This document shows positions 1 through 7,800 of a stretch of 10,720 nt of DNA, piece after piece. The DNA comes from Bacteroidales bacterium UBA2198 (GTDB taxonomy: Bacteria > Bacteroidota > Bacteroidia > Bacteroidales > VadinHA17): positions 1 to 10,720 of the forward strand of contig DCVC01000026.1 of NCBI GenBank assembly GCA_002328625.1, read 5' to 3'. The position numbers were made by a program, and so were the translations under genes. Every line of letters starts with the position of its first letter. The first letter of the stretch is position 1. The notes beneath the pieces are model-generated. The model was given only the letters and a program-made list of their open reading frames with translations. It was not told the origin of the DNA and did not search any database.

Positions 1-407
1 TTTATAACAGTCAATTTTCATTATACACTATGCTATTGTTTTGAATAAATGGCTCACGCTAGTAGGTCCGATATTGCCGTTAAATTATAGTCAGATAATT
101 TTTTATTTTAATGATTAGCATAAAAATACTATTATTCTATCTATAACTCAAGACAGAATTTGCAATCAATGAGAAATGAGCTAAAATTGTTATATGGAGC
201 TCAATTTGAAGGAATCCTATGGAATGTCATTCCGTTCGACTTGGGTTAAAATTAGCGCAGATCCAATTCTGTTTTAAACTTAACTTTGAGAATAATAATG
301 GTTTTGGAATAATGAGTTGATTCTCTAAATTGGCATTAAATTTATATTTCAATGGGAGCGCCCTCTGCTCTCTCAAGCTTTTTGTTCTGAATTAAATTGT
401 AATACGT
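1..407. other. AT-rich non-coding left end
   Basis: No gene, tRNA or mobile-element end is visible in these 407 bases, which are about 28% GC in the first 60 bases. Two short inverted repeats occur: a 6-bp pair at 184-189 and 202-207, and a tight one at 221-233 (listed separately). A weak 4- to 5-bp stem around 355-370 is followed by a short T-run near 379-383, which is too weak to call a terminator. The stretch must contain the promoter of the gene starting at 408, but no convincing -35/-10 or Bacteroidota-type -33/-7 pair could be assigned. Confidence 0.6.
221..233. repeat. Tight 6-bp inverted repeat (possible operator)
   Basis: GGAATG-T-CATTCC is a perfect inverted repeat with a single central base, 175 bases upstream of the gene at 408. 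Its shape suits a dimeric regulator, but with no second copy and no regulator gene nearby the role is only a guess. Confidence 0.3.
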
Positions 408-1232
408 ATGCCACTGCTCAAGGTTCAGCTAAATCATCCGGGCAAAGAAAAGTCATTTCGAATAGGGAATGGCTATCACAGAGAAGGTCATCTGGTTATT
501 AGAGAATGGAATGATGAATTAAAACACTACCGCAAATTCATAAAATGCGAAGGTCAATTTTTGACAGATGTTAAATCTGAACCTATGAGGGCTCCCATTT
601 ATTTTTGGGGAGAGTGGGAGGGACATTCAATCTTTACTCCCTTGGAATCAGAAAAGCCCAATGGGATTCATAAACCTTTTCACTCCCTAGAAAATGTTGG
701 CAGGATGAATACTGACCCATATGTATTTGGCTCCGAGTTTAAGTATGCAACATGCTCACAGACGGGATTATTGACTGAGTTATCTCCTAATTCAATAGTC
801 TTTTTTGGCACAACCACAAATAAAGGGTTCGAACTAGATACAGTGTTTGTCATTAAATCATTTGAAACTGCTCAAAGCGTTTTCCAGACAACTGCACAGT
901 CATACTCAAAAGTATATCTACAAGAAACGCTTGAAAGATTAGGCGAAGAATATCTCGGTCCACGGTTCTCAACAACAAACAAACTTTATAAAAGTATGAC
1001 TTGGTGGGACAATTCAAGTTATTTCAGTTTTGTTCCATGCAGGCTAGACCCTTTTCAACAACCAGCAAAAGTTGTACTTCCAATACCTCCATTTTCAAAG
1101 CAAAAAGTAGGTCACCCCTATGGTCATCTAAATAAGTATGATCATTTAGAGTTATGGGTATGGGTTGTTGAAGAAGTTATACGACAGAATTTCTTACTAG
1201 CCGTAATTTTCAAGGAACCCTCTTATCATTGA
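408..1232 (+). CDS. Unrecognised conserved-looking protein, 274 residues; possible Nmad-like DNA-modification-associated protein
   Basis: Function unknown. ATG 408 is the first start after an in-frame TAA at 393-395, and no Shine-Dalgarno is visible. The protein is soluble, with no signal peptide or membrane helix. It has family-like signatures: GNGYHREGHLVIREW (20-34), YFWGEWEG (65-72), NTDPYVFG (101-108), a small-barrel-like stretch FFGTTTNKGFELDTVFVI (132-149) and FSFVPC (206-211). From memory, the GEWE and FG...LDTVFV pattern recalls proteins predicted to work alongside modified DNA bases (the Nmad group). That is a weak recollection, not an assignment. The gene converges on the CoiA-like gene with only 2 nt between stop codons, so the two transcripts must overlap. 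Base composition matches the helicase region, so it may have arrived with it. An unrelated cargo gene is equally possible. Confidence 0.75.
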   Translation: MPLLKVQLNHPGKEKSFRIGNGYHREGHLVIREWNDELKHYRKFIKCEGQFLTDVKSEPMRAPIYFWGEWEGHSIFTPLESEKPNGIHKPFHSLENVGRMNTDPYVFGSEFKYATCSQTGLLTELSPNSIVFFGTTTNKGFELDTVFVIKSFETAQSVFQTTAQSYSKVYLQETLERLGEEYLGPRFSTTNKLYKSMTWWDNSSYFSFVPCRLDPFQQPAKVVLPIPPFSKQKVGHPYGHLNKYDHLELWVWVVEEVIRQNFLLAVIFKEPSYH

Positions 1233-1234
1233 AC

Positions 1235-2188
1235 TCATGGAAGTTCCGACCTTCTTCTTTTCTTCTCATAATAATTATAAAGACAAATAAGGTACTGATC
1301 GTTTTCCCTTAAACCCCTTGAATACTCACAATTAACGCAATCAGTTCTGACGTTGGCATAAAATTGCCCCTTGAATTCACGCTTCTTTAAAGGACAAGAG
1401 TCTACATGTAAAACAGAATTTTTACTAGATATTTCTCTAAGTATTACATCCTTATAATGATTAATATACCACTGTTCTCTCTCTTGACGCAAGGCTAATT
1501 TATTCTTCTTATTGATTTCATTTGTCAACTGCCTCTGCTTCACTACTCTTTGCTCGTTCGCATATCGGTTATAGAGCCAGGTTTTATGTTCAATATTTTC
1601 GATAATCAGAGTCTCCAAATCTTCCAATTTAAAATCGTTGCCAAGATCACTCAAATCAATTTCTAAAGCTGAAATATTCGATTCCCATATCTTATCTAGC
1701 TTCTTCCTCCCTACAAAATGAGTGACTGCTATTTCTATAATTAATTTCTTCCCTTGCGATATAGCTACAACATCGGGTATGTATTTATGCAGTTTCTTCT
1801 CTGTGATTACAGTGTCAAATGGAATAAACCTTTCTTCCGATATTTCAATTGACATTCCATGTGAAATAAAATCAGAATCTCGTCTTTCAATCTCTGTGGT
1901 GCAAAATACATGAACAGAGGGGACCTTTATTTTTTTAATACGTGCTAATATATTTTTAGCTGCGAGATGAATTGCACTTTGGACACCATATTTGCATTCT
2001 ACACTTTCATAATGAGCAAAGTGGTGAACTCTTTTTCTCCCACCGTTCCTTGCTATTAGCTTTTTTTCACACGCCGGACAAATGCAATTGCACTTAAGGC
2101 CATTTTCAACTTCAGAGATATGTTTGAGCTCTCCTTCTTTAAGTGCAAAATATAGGTGATATTGATGTTTGTTATCTATATTATCCAT
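1235..2188 (-). CDS. CoiA-like nuclease-family protein with N- and C-terminal zinc motifs
   Basis: Predicted DNA-acting protein of the CoiA-like (competence protein) family. The N-terminal region has CxCxCPAC (C33, C35, C37, C40), HHFAH (55-59) and a following C65, the usual CoiA-like zinc/histidine signature. A PD-(D/E)xK-like core follows: YIPDVV with D139, then LIIEIAVTHFV with E152 and H157, and K163/K164. The lysine normally two residues after the Glu is Ala here, so catalysis may rely on a shifted residue. Residues 210-250 are charged and probably helical. C265, C284, C287 and C302 form a possible second zinc ribbon. I chose ATG 2188 (317 residues); a TTG at 2230 in the same frame would add 14 residues. 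Neither has a Shine-Dalgarno site. It lies 204 nt downstream of the helicase on the same strand without a clear terminator, suggesting a helicase-nuclease pair. CoiA acts in transformation in Firmicutes, but many relatives sit in mobile or defence contexts. Confidence 0.8.
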   Translation of the reverse strand: MDNIDNKHQYHLYFALKEGELKHISEVENGLKCNCICPACEKKLIARNGGRKRVHHFAHYESVECKYGVQSAIHLAAKNILARIKKIKVPSVHVFCTTEIERRDSDFISHGMSIEISEERFIPFDTVITEKKLHKYIPDVVAISQGKKLIIEIAVTHFVGRKKLDKIWESNISALEIDLSDLGNDFKLEDLETLIIENIEHKTWLYNRYANEQRVVKQRQLTNEINKKNKLALRQEREQWYINHYKDVILREISSKNSVLHVDSCPLKKREFKGQFYANVRTDCVNCEYSRGLRENDQYLICLYNYYEKKRRRSELP

Positions 2189-2392
2189 CTTTTTGTTTTG
2201 TAGGAGATACCTGTCTCTTAAGTGTGACAAGAAAAGTCTACAATTAATAACTCCACAATTGCCAACTTTTCTCCTAGCTCAATTTGATCGGATTTAGTGG
2301 CTCGTATTCTTTCGGAGTCAGTAGCTTATTGTGATCCAGATGGTTATAATTTTCATTTAATTTTTTTTTATTTCATTGTGTTACTTGTCTAG
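2189..2392. other. Spacer between helicase and CoiA-like gene
   Basis: The spacer is 204 nt of AT-rich DNA. Read on the minus strand it begins with an A-rich run (complement of the T-run near 2361-2369) and shows no stem followed by a U-tract, so read-through from the helicase gene into the CoiA-like gene is plausible. No second gene is visible. A separate weak promoter for the CoiA-like gene cannot be excluded. Confidence 0.45.
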
Positions 2393-5300
2393 TCAGGCTC
2401 GAGTGAATATTACTTCTGGCAGGACTATAAGATACTCTATGTTATACTCCTTCGGTTTCCATAAAACACAGTACTTTACCTTCGCAGATACTGGTCGATA
2501 TCCTTTTTTTGCATTAGAACTGAGTTTCTCTTTGAAACGGCTTGAAAACCTTATTATACAATGACCATGTACATCATGGCAGCCTGTATCATTTACATGG
2601 AGTTCATCTCCGGATTTAAATGTTTCGACCAGGCTTGTAATTGAAATAAAATGATCCAGATAGACATCAGAATGCGAAAGACGGATGATAATTGATGAAG
2701 GCTCCTCATAGATGGTTGGATCAATCAGTTTCTGGACTGATTGCAAATTAATCCCATCTAAACAGGTTCCGTTATGGTGAATAGCTAGGTACTTCTTTGC
2801 CCGTGTCAAGGCAACGTAAAGAACTCTCCTATCCTCTTCTTTGGCGATTGAATAATTTTCAAGCATTATGTAAACATTGTCAAACTCTCTGCCTTTTGAT
2901 TTGTGAAATGTCGAAACATAAACTGTCTCAGTATCCATGCTATTAATCTGGTCAAACTTTGCTTCCCGGAAGTACTGTATGAGGTCTGTAAGGTATCTTT
3001 TCTTATAGTAGATTTCATCAAAGTCTTTGATGAGTTTTGTGCAGATTTCAAAGTTTTGACTACTTCCGAACTTTACCTTAAATTCTCTCTGGGAATTCTC
3101 CCAAGTCTCATCGCTGATGGTGGGGGAATCTGCCTCTGTATTGATATAGTTGCAGAACCAGCGAATCTCCTTAAGATTGTAGAGAATAAAGTCGTCATTA
3201 CTCTGAATCAGTTTTGCTTTCACACCCATCTTGCAAAGAAGTGCTGTAATTGTTGCTGCATCATCATTTTCATAAGTGAGCAAAGCGGTAGCGCCTGAAA
3301 GTGGAGTTCTAAGGATGTCTTCAGCAGTCGGCTGAATCAGGCTGCTGCTAAGATAACTGATAATTTTAATTTGTCCTTTTAATTTGTTGGCTGCCTTTAT
3401 TTGAGTAGTCTTAAGTCTGTGATTGATCTTTGCAGCAAACTGGTTTGTAAATGATACAAGTTCGGCGGCACTGCGGAAGTTATCAATTAATTCATAGGTT
3501 CTTGAATTTTCACGTTTTGCCAACCTGGCAAAATATTTTGAATCTGAGCCTCGGAATTCATAGATATTCTGGTCATCATCTCCGACAGCAATTATTTTAA
3601 GTCCCTCATTAAAGTCAGTTATATATTGAATAAGCTCATACTCTTCTCCCGACATGTCCTGTGCTTCATCAATCACAAGTACGGATCTTGATATTTTTCG
3701 TGGTTCTACCTCCTTATTTTTTATTCCTTCTACTGCGCGCTTAATAACGTTATCCGATTTTTCAACGGTTCCTGTAATGCCAATTAAATCGAAACAAAAT
3801 GAATGGAAGGTTTTAATATCAATGTAATAAGAGGTATTCCCTAATAAACTATGAAGTCTCTTCTGAAATTCTGTCGCGGCCGCCCGGGAGAAAGTAAGTA
3901 CAAGAATTTGGTCGGTCTTAAACTGTTCAAGTAAGATCAGGGAGGCAATTTTGTGTACAAGCAGCCTTGTTTTACCGCTGCCCGGTCCTGCGGCAACAAC
4001 AATGGTTTCTGAGATGTCATCATCTATAATACGTTTCTGATCCTGGCTTAAATCCATAAGTTCCCGGTATTTTGCCGGAGTCAGGGTCCTTGAAATTTCC
4101 TGATATCTTGAGCCGGGGAAGTATATGTTAAGGAAACTGCTATAGTTTAACTGGAAATAATCGTCCACAAATTTGAGTGCGCCTGTATAATCTGACAGCA
4201 TTTTCTTGGCGTATTCTCCAACGATATGGATTTGCTGGACTTTATTGGAATAGTGTTCCTCAAGTTGCCGGTAATCTTCGCCTTTATATTGTATCCTGTT
4301 GGTTTGATCCAGGCGCTCTAGGGAAAGCCTGTTGTAGATTACAAGAAAACCACCATCGATCCTGATTGCTCCGATTTTAGACAGGAAAAGTATCGCATTC
4401 TCAACTTCTTCAGATGTAATTGAGTCCTTGAACAGGGGTAATTCGCTTTTTAATATTTCCTGCAATTCAAGGATTGAGAATTCTACTCTCTTATATTCTT
4501 TCTCAGGATCAATCTCACCGGATTTTTGAAAAAGGTACCTTACAATAAAGGATGCAATCTCATGTCTTCGATTGATTTTGTCAATCGTCAGTTCATCCTT
4601 GTGCCGCATTTTGATCTGGAGCATGTTGTTTCCGGCTCTGGCCCCTGTATGTTCTACCCAGTTTCGCAATGCCCAGAAATTGGTCAACGTTTTAATCCGT
4701 TTCGGATTTATACTCCTGCATCCGTTAAGTGCGCCCTCCTCATTGAGATCCCTGATAGAGGACATTATTGAATCGTTTTTAAACTGTCTGAAGAGAAATT
4801 TCTCTATGGCGGCATGGTTTTCAAGGTTTAAAAGAGATTTGTTCTCAGTATCCTTTACAAAAATATAAACCGAAAGATCTTTATTGTCGGCAAGGATTTT
4901 CTCTTCTTTCAGAAGGCCAACAGTTCTGAAAACATCTTCTCTTCTGATTCCTAAATTGTCAGCTACATAATCAATTCTTGATTCTGCTACTTCATCTAGC
5001 TGACTTTTTCGGCTTCTGCTTGAAATGAATGATTTGATTATCCTGACAGCCTGTTCTCTCTCCTTATCTGAAAATCTTTCAGACCCATATATCTTCTCAA
5101 TAGCCTCTTGGGCATTATTTGCCTGAATGCTTGTTGCGAATATTCTTGGGTTGTTTTGACCCCTCCTGATGAATTTTGCAATTTCCAGAGCAGACAAAGC
5201 TGTAAGAACCCGTGTTTCCATATCCGTACCAGTATCATCCCAACCTGCTTCTCTGGCGATTTCAAGAGGAGAACAGGAAACTTTCCCATTTATTCTCGAA

Positions 5301-7189
5301 ATGTTTCTTATAGCCCGCCAGACCTGCCGGATCTCCTTGATGTTTACTTTCTGCTTGTTGTGATTATTAAAGTGTTTGGAAAGGTCATTTTCATTGAAGA
5401 GAATGTAACAGTCAGCCGAAATTGAAAAATTCCTGCCGGCTCTTCCCGCTTCCTGTATGTAGTTCTCCAAAGAATCTGAAATATCATAATGCACGATAAG
5501 TCCGATATTATCTTTATCGACACCCATACCAAAAGCAGAAGTGGCAACCATGGTATTAGTTGTGCCGGTCATAAATGCGTTTTGGTTTGCGGTTTTTAGT
5601 TCACGATCCATCTTACCGTGATATGGCAAAGCATTCAGATCGTCATCATTCAGTCGTTTTGCAAGCTCTTCCGCCTTCTTTGTCCTGGCGACATAGACAA
5701 TTGAAGGGCAGTTATATCGCGACAGAATGTCACGAAGTTTATAAAGCTTGTCATTGTCATCTTCTACCTCAATAACCTTGTAGCTAAGATTCTGCCTTGT
5801 CTCATCGGTGGTATATATTTCGAGATCCAGTGACAATATTGCTTTGAAGTAAGCTTTGATATCTTCAATTACTTTTCTTTTCGCGGTAGCAGTGAAGCAT
5901 GAAACCGGTATCGGCCGGGTCAGGCCTTTTGTATCCTGGAGTTCTTTAATGAAGCGGCCTATGTACATATAGTCTACACGAAAATCATGTCCCCATGCTG
6001 AGAAACAGTGAGCCTCGTCAATGACGAAGCGGACAATGTTCCTTCCAATTAGCCTGTGTACAATAGATGCTGACCGTAAAGACTCTGGCGCTATGTAAAG
6101 CAGCGAGGCTGAACCGTCTTCTACTCGGTTAAGTGCATTTTGTCTTTGTATCGGATCCAGCAATCCTGAGATTGCTACAGCTTCTGTTATGTTTTTCCCT
6201 TCGAGGTTATCTACCTGGTCTTTCATTAGAGACTGCAGGGGCGAAATCACTATTGTGAGACCTTTTACTGTTTCGCCACTTATGAGGGCAGGCAGTTGGA
6301 AGGCAAGTGATTTTCCTCCCCCGGTAGGGAAAACAGCAAGGATTGATTTATTCTCAATGGCGGCTTGTACTGCTTGTTCCTGAAGAGGTTTCCCTCCAAA
6401 TTTCCTGAATTCAGGGAATCCGAAATATTTTTTTAATCCGTTTACAGGATTCATGACTGTATCGCAATAACTACATCCCTGAGTGCATGGGGTATCCTTC
6501 AGTATTTGAATTACTTCAACTGTGCCCGGGAAACTCTTGACTACCCATGGAGGAGTTATTGAACTATTGTCTTTGGCGTTTATTATTGCAAGAGAATATG
6601 CGAGATCAATTGGTTTGTTCTGGATGAGAGTATCAAGATCAATATTGTTACAAACTAGGCCCTGGAAATAGTTCTTTAGTAGTTCATTTGCTGTTAGCTG
6701 CAACGAGGGGACGAACGAGATTAAGCGAAAAAAACCTTCAAAACCGGCTTTATTATGAAGCAAAGTGTAAAGGATGGTTTTCAATTCATCTGGCAACAGG
6801 TGAAATGCATTGATCTCATCGTACAAAAGATCCCGTGACTTAATAGAATCATTTACCGGGTTATTATTTTCTTCAGGGATAAGTTTATCATCCTTCGTGA
6901 GTCTGTGATAAGGTTTCTTAGGAAACAGGAGAGGTGACCAATAGAGAGTATCAATGACTCTAGCTTCATGAATAACGAATTCATGATTCTGTTTCTTAAG
7001 ATACTTCAGGTCATGCTGGATGATATTATGTCCGCAGATGAATGATGCGTTTCTGACGAATTGCCAAAATTCATCTCCGGAGCGGGTGTGCAGTTTTGTG
7101 CCATCACTGCGGATAGCACCATAATCCTGGATCTGGCAGTTATTGCGGCTGACTTCAGTATCTATAAAAACAATGGAATCTTTCACCAT
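2393..7189 (-). CDS. Exonuclease-RecQ helicase-UvrD helicase triple-fusion protein, 1598 residues
   Basis: ATP-driven DNA unwinding and processing enzyme with two complete helicase engines. Residues 1-125 form a DEDD-type 3'-5' exonuclease: D10/E12 in FIDTE, HNIIQHD (54-60, D60) and NDS with D114. Position 109, where DEDDh enzymes carry His, is Asn. C235-x3-C239-x2-C242 then precedes the RecQ core: PTGGGKS (288-294), DEAH (391-394) and GRAGR (582-586). The usual RecQ zinc cluster after the core is not evident. Residues 600-1040 contain helical, winged-helix-like stretches. The UvrD-type motor has AGPGSGKT (1067-1074), DEAQD (1174-1178), GDDDQNIYEFRG (1203-1214), SKGREF (1431-1436) and LTRAKKYL (1461-1468), all apparently intact. 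A C-terminal extension of about 110 residues ends in a beta-rich segment. ATG 7189 has no Shine-Dalgarno. RecQ-UvrD fusions of about this size are annotated in Bacteroidota as RecQ-family helicases; whether they serve repair or defence is not settled by sequence. Confidence 0.93.
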   Translation of the reverse strand: MVKDSIVFIDTEVSRNNCQIQDYGAIRSDGTKLHTRSGDEFWQFVRNASFICGHNIIQHDLKYLKKQNHEFVIHEARVIDTLYWSPLLFPKKPYHRLTKDDKLIPEENNNPVNDSIKSRDLLYDEINAFHLLPDELKTILYTLLHNKAGFEGFFRLISFVPSLQLTANELLKNYFQGLVCNNIDLDTLIQNKPIDLAYSLAIINAKDNSSITPPWVVKSFPGTVEVIQILKDTPCTQGCSYCDTVMNPVNGLKKYFGFPEFRKFGGKPLQEQAVQAAIENKSILAVFPTGGGKSLAFQLPALISGETVKGLTIVISPLQSLMKDQVDNLEGKNITEAVAISGLLDPIQRQNALNRVEDGSASLLYIAPESLRSASIVHRLIGRNIVRFVIDEAHCFSAWGHDFRVDYMYIGRFIKELQDTKGLTRPIPVSCFTATAKRKVIEDIKAYFKAILSLDLEIYTTDETRQNLSYKVIEVEDDNDKLYKLRDILSRYNCPSIVYVARTKKAEELAKRLNDDDLNALPYHGKMDRELKTANQNAFMTGTTNTMVATSAFGMGVDKDNIGLIVHYDISDSLENYIQEAGRAGRNFSISADCYILFNENDLSKHFNNHNKQKVNIKEIRQVWRAIRNISRINGKVSCSPLEIAREAGWDDTGTDMETRVLTALSALEIAKFIRRGQNNPRIFATSIQANNAQEAIEKIYGSERFSDKEREQAVRIIKSFISSRSRKSQLDEVAESRIDYVADNLGIRREDVFRTVGLLKEEKILADNKDLSVYIFVKDTENKSLLNLENHAAIEKFLFRQFKNDSIMSSIRDLNEEGALNGCRSINPKRIKTLTNFWALRNWVEHTGARAGNNMLQIKMRHKDELTIDKINRRHEIASFIVRYLFQKSGEIDPEKEYKRVEFSILELQEILKSELPLFKDSITSEEVENAILFLSKIGAIRIDGGFLVIYNRLSLERLDQTNRIQYKGEDYRQLEEHYSNKVQQIHIVGEYAKKMLSDYTGALKFVDDYFQLNYSSFLNIYFPGSRYQEISRTLTPAKYRELMDLSQDQKRIIDDDISETIVVAAGPGSGKTRLLVHKIASLILLEQFKTDQILVLTFSRAAATEFQKRLHSLLGNTSYYIDIKTFHSFCFDLIGITGTVEKSDNVIKRAVEGIKNKEVEPRKISRSVLVIDEAQDMSGEEYELIQYITDFNEGLKIIAVGDDDQNIYEFRGSDSKYFARLAKRENSRTYELIDNFRSAAELVSFTNQFAAKINHRLKTTQIKAANKLKGQIKIISYLSSSLIQPTAEDILRTPLSGATALLTYENDDAATITALLCKMGVKAKLIQSNDDFILYNLKEIRWFCNYINTEADSPTISDETWENSQREFKVKFGSSQNFEICTKLIKDFDEIYYKKRYLTDLIQYFREAKFDQINSMDTETVYVSTFHKSKGREFDNVYIMLENYSIAKEEDRRVLYVALTRAKKYLAIHHNGTCLDGINLQSVQKLIDPTIYEEPSSIIIRLSHSDVYLDHFISITSLVETFKSGDELHVNDTGCHDVHGHCIIRFSSRFKEKLSSNAKKGYRPVSAKVKYCVLWKPKEYNIEYLIVLPEVIFTRA

Positions 7190-7254
7190 AATGAATAAGC
7201 GTTGAAAATAATTCTAGGAAATTATGAGACTCAGAATGCCGGAGACTAGGATGG

Positions 7255-7268
7255 TCTTCTATAGAAGA
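7255..7268. promoter_or_regulatory. Perfect 14-nt palindrome upstream of helicase (candidate operator)
   Basis: TCTTCTATAGAAGA is a perfect palindrome with no spacer, 65 bases upstream of the helicase ATG. It is flanked by GAGAC (7242-7246) and the inverted copy GTCTC (7272-7276). The position and symmetry suit binding of a dimeric regulator near the helicase promoter. It could also be a restriction or modification target or chance. Confidence 0.4.
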
Positions 7269-7381
7269 TTGGTCTCGGTAAAAAAACCTAATGTGAACAG
7301 CTTCAGCCCTGTAGATCATGATAGTTGCAAAGGGATGTATCTTAGCAATATGGAGAATAAAAGTTTCATTCATTCAATCCC

Positions 7382-7419
7382 TATCTAATAACTATGCTGT
7401 GATAGTTTTATTATAGATA
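7382..7419. repeat. Imperfect AT-rich hairpin
   Basis: TATCTAATAACTAT is followed by a 6-base loop (GCTGTG) and its near-complement ATAGTT-TT-ATTA-TA-GATA, which carries two 2-base bulges. The stem is long but AT-rich, with no T-run attached, so it is not a standard terminator. It lies 193-230 bases upstream of the helicase start and may be regulatory. Confidence 0.35.
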
Positions 7420-7436
7420 AGTTACGTCTAGGATTG

Positions 7437-7472
7437 ATGTTCTATATTATAGGAATATGCAAAATAGAACAT
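7437..7472. repeat. 9-bp perfect inverted repeat
   Basis: ATGTTCTAT (7437-7445) and ATAGAACAT (7464-7472) are perfect complements separated by 18 bases. The arm spacing fits two adjacent operator half-sites or a hairpin. It lies about 250 bases upstream of the helicase start, just beyond the AT-rich hairpin. No regulator gene in the window is an obvious partner. Confidence 0.4.
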
Positions 7473-7590
7473 GAGTCTTTTCTTGTGAAAACTGCACTCT
7501 GTTCCCAAATTTACTGCACTTCATTTTCCCGAAATCACTCTATTTCTTTTTCCTGTTTACAAATGTGGGTCGGCTGTTTTTTTACAATGA

Positions 7591-7682
7591 ATGCCAACGG
7601 TCAGCGGTATGAAATCGTTGGGTATTGCGGGCTACTTACCTGTCCAGTTACACCGAACTTGATGGTGGCTGAATGTTGGCAT
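7591..7682. repeat. 92-bp two-block inverted repeat, recombination-site-like or REP-like
   Basis: The outer arms ATGCCAAC (7591-7598) and GTTGGCAT (7675-7682) are perfect complements. After a 2-base mismatch on each side (GG against AT), a second pair TCAGC (7601-7605) and GCTGA (7668-7672) also matches exactly. The 62-base centre includes GTTGGGT (7618-7624), which fits the integron core consensus GTTRRRY. The layout of two arm blocks with an unpaired spacer and a variable centre resembles an attC site ending in AAC...GTT, but the outer arms do not fit the full attC consensus and no integrase is present. A REP-like intergenic element is the alternative. Confidence 0.45.
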
Positions 7683-7800
7683 AGACACTTAAACCCCAAT
7701 GTTTTAGATCGCTTGTTGTGTGCAGGCTTTTATTCAAAATACTAATAGCTGAGTTTACACTAAATTTTAAAGTTTACATGCGAAGGTTTGCGAATCGCTC

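Larger units (their letters stand above)
7190..7800. other. Palindrome-rich gene-free region upstream of the helicase
   Basis: This 611-base region lies between the helicase start and the methyltransferase stop. It holds the palindrome, hairpin and inverted repeats listed separately (7255-7268, 7382-7419, 7437-7472, 7591-7682). It also has direct repeats: GAGACT at 7226-7231 and 7242-7247 with an inverted GTCTC at 7272-7276, and AGTTTACA at 7752-7759 and 7771-7778. Open frames of 72 and 103 codons exist but look like chance. The helicase promoter must lie here; no confident promoter match was found. Confidence 0.55.

Noticed and set aside
1235..2230. TTG 2230 as start of the CoiA-like gene
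   Set aside because: ATG 2188 lies 14 codons inside and is followed directly by the family-like N-terminus; the extra 14 residues have no recognised role. Not fully excluded.
2231..2392. Terminator between helicase and CoiA-like gene
   Set aside because: The only pairings found are short and far apart (for example GAAAAG at 2231-2236 with a distant CTTTTC), with no U-tract on the minus strand.
2903..3298. 131-codon plus-strand open frame inside the helicase gene
   Set aside because: Antisense shadow of the UvrD-type domain, whose motifs prove the minus-strand frame.
4572..4868. Plus-strand frames of 81-98 codons inside the helicase gene
   Set aside because: Antisense shadows of the linker between the two helicase motors; no start signals and no family-like sequence.
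7155..7373. 72-codon minus-strand open frame overlapping the helicase start
   Set aside because: It overlaps the helicase start in another frame, has no Shine-Dalgarno site, and its sequence crosses the palindromic leader; nothing family-like is visible.
7434..7745. 103-codon plus-strand open frame
   Set aside because: It runs across both inverted repeats (7437-7472 and 7591-7682), has a Cys/Phe-rich composition unlike a real protein and no ribosome-binding site.
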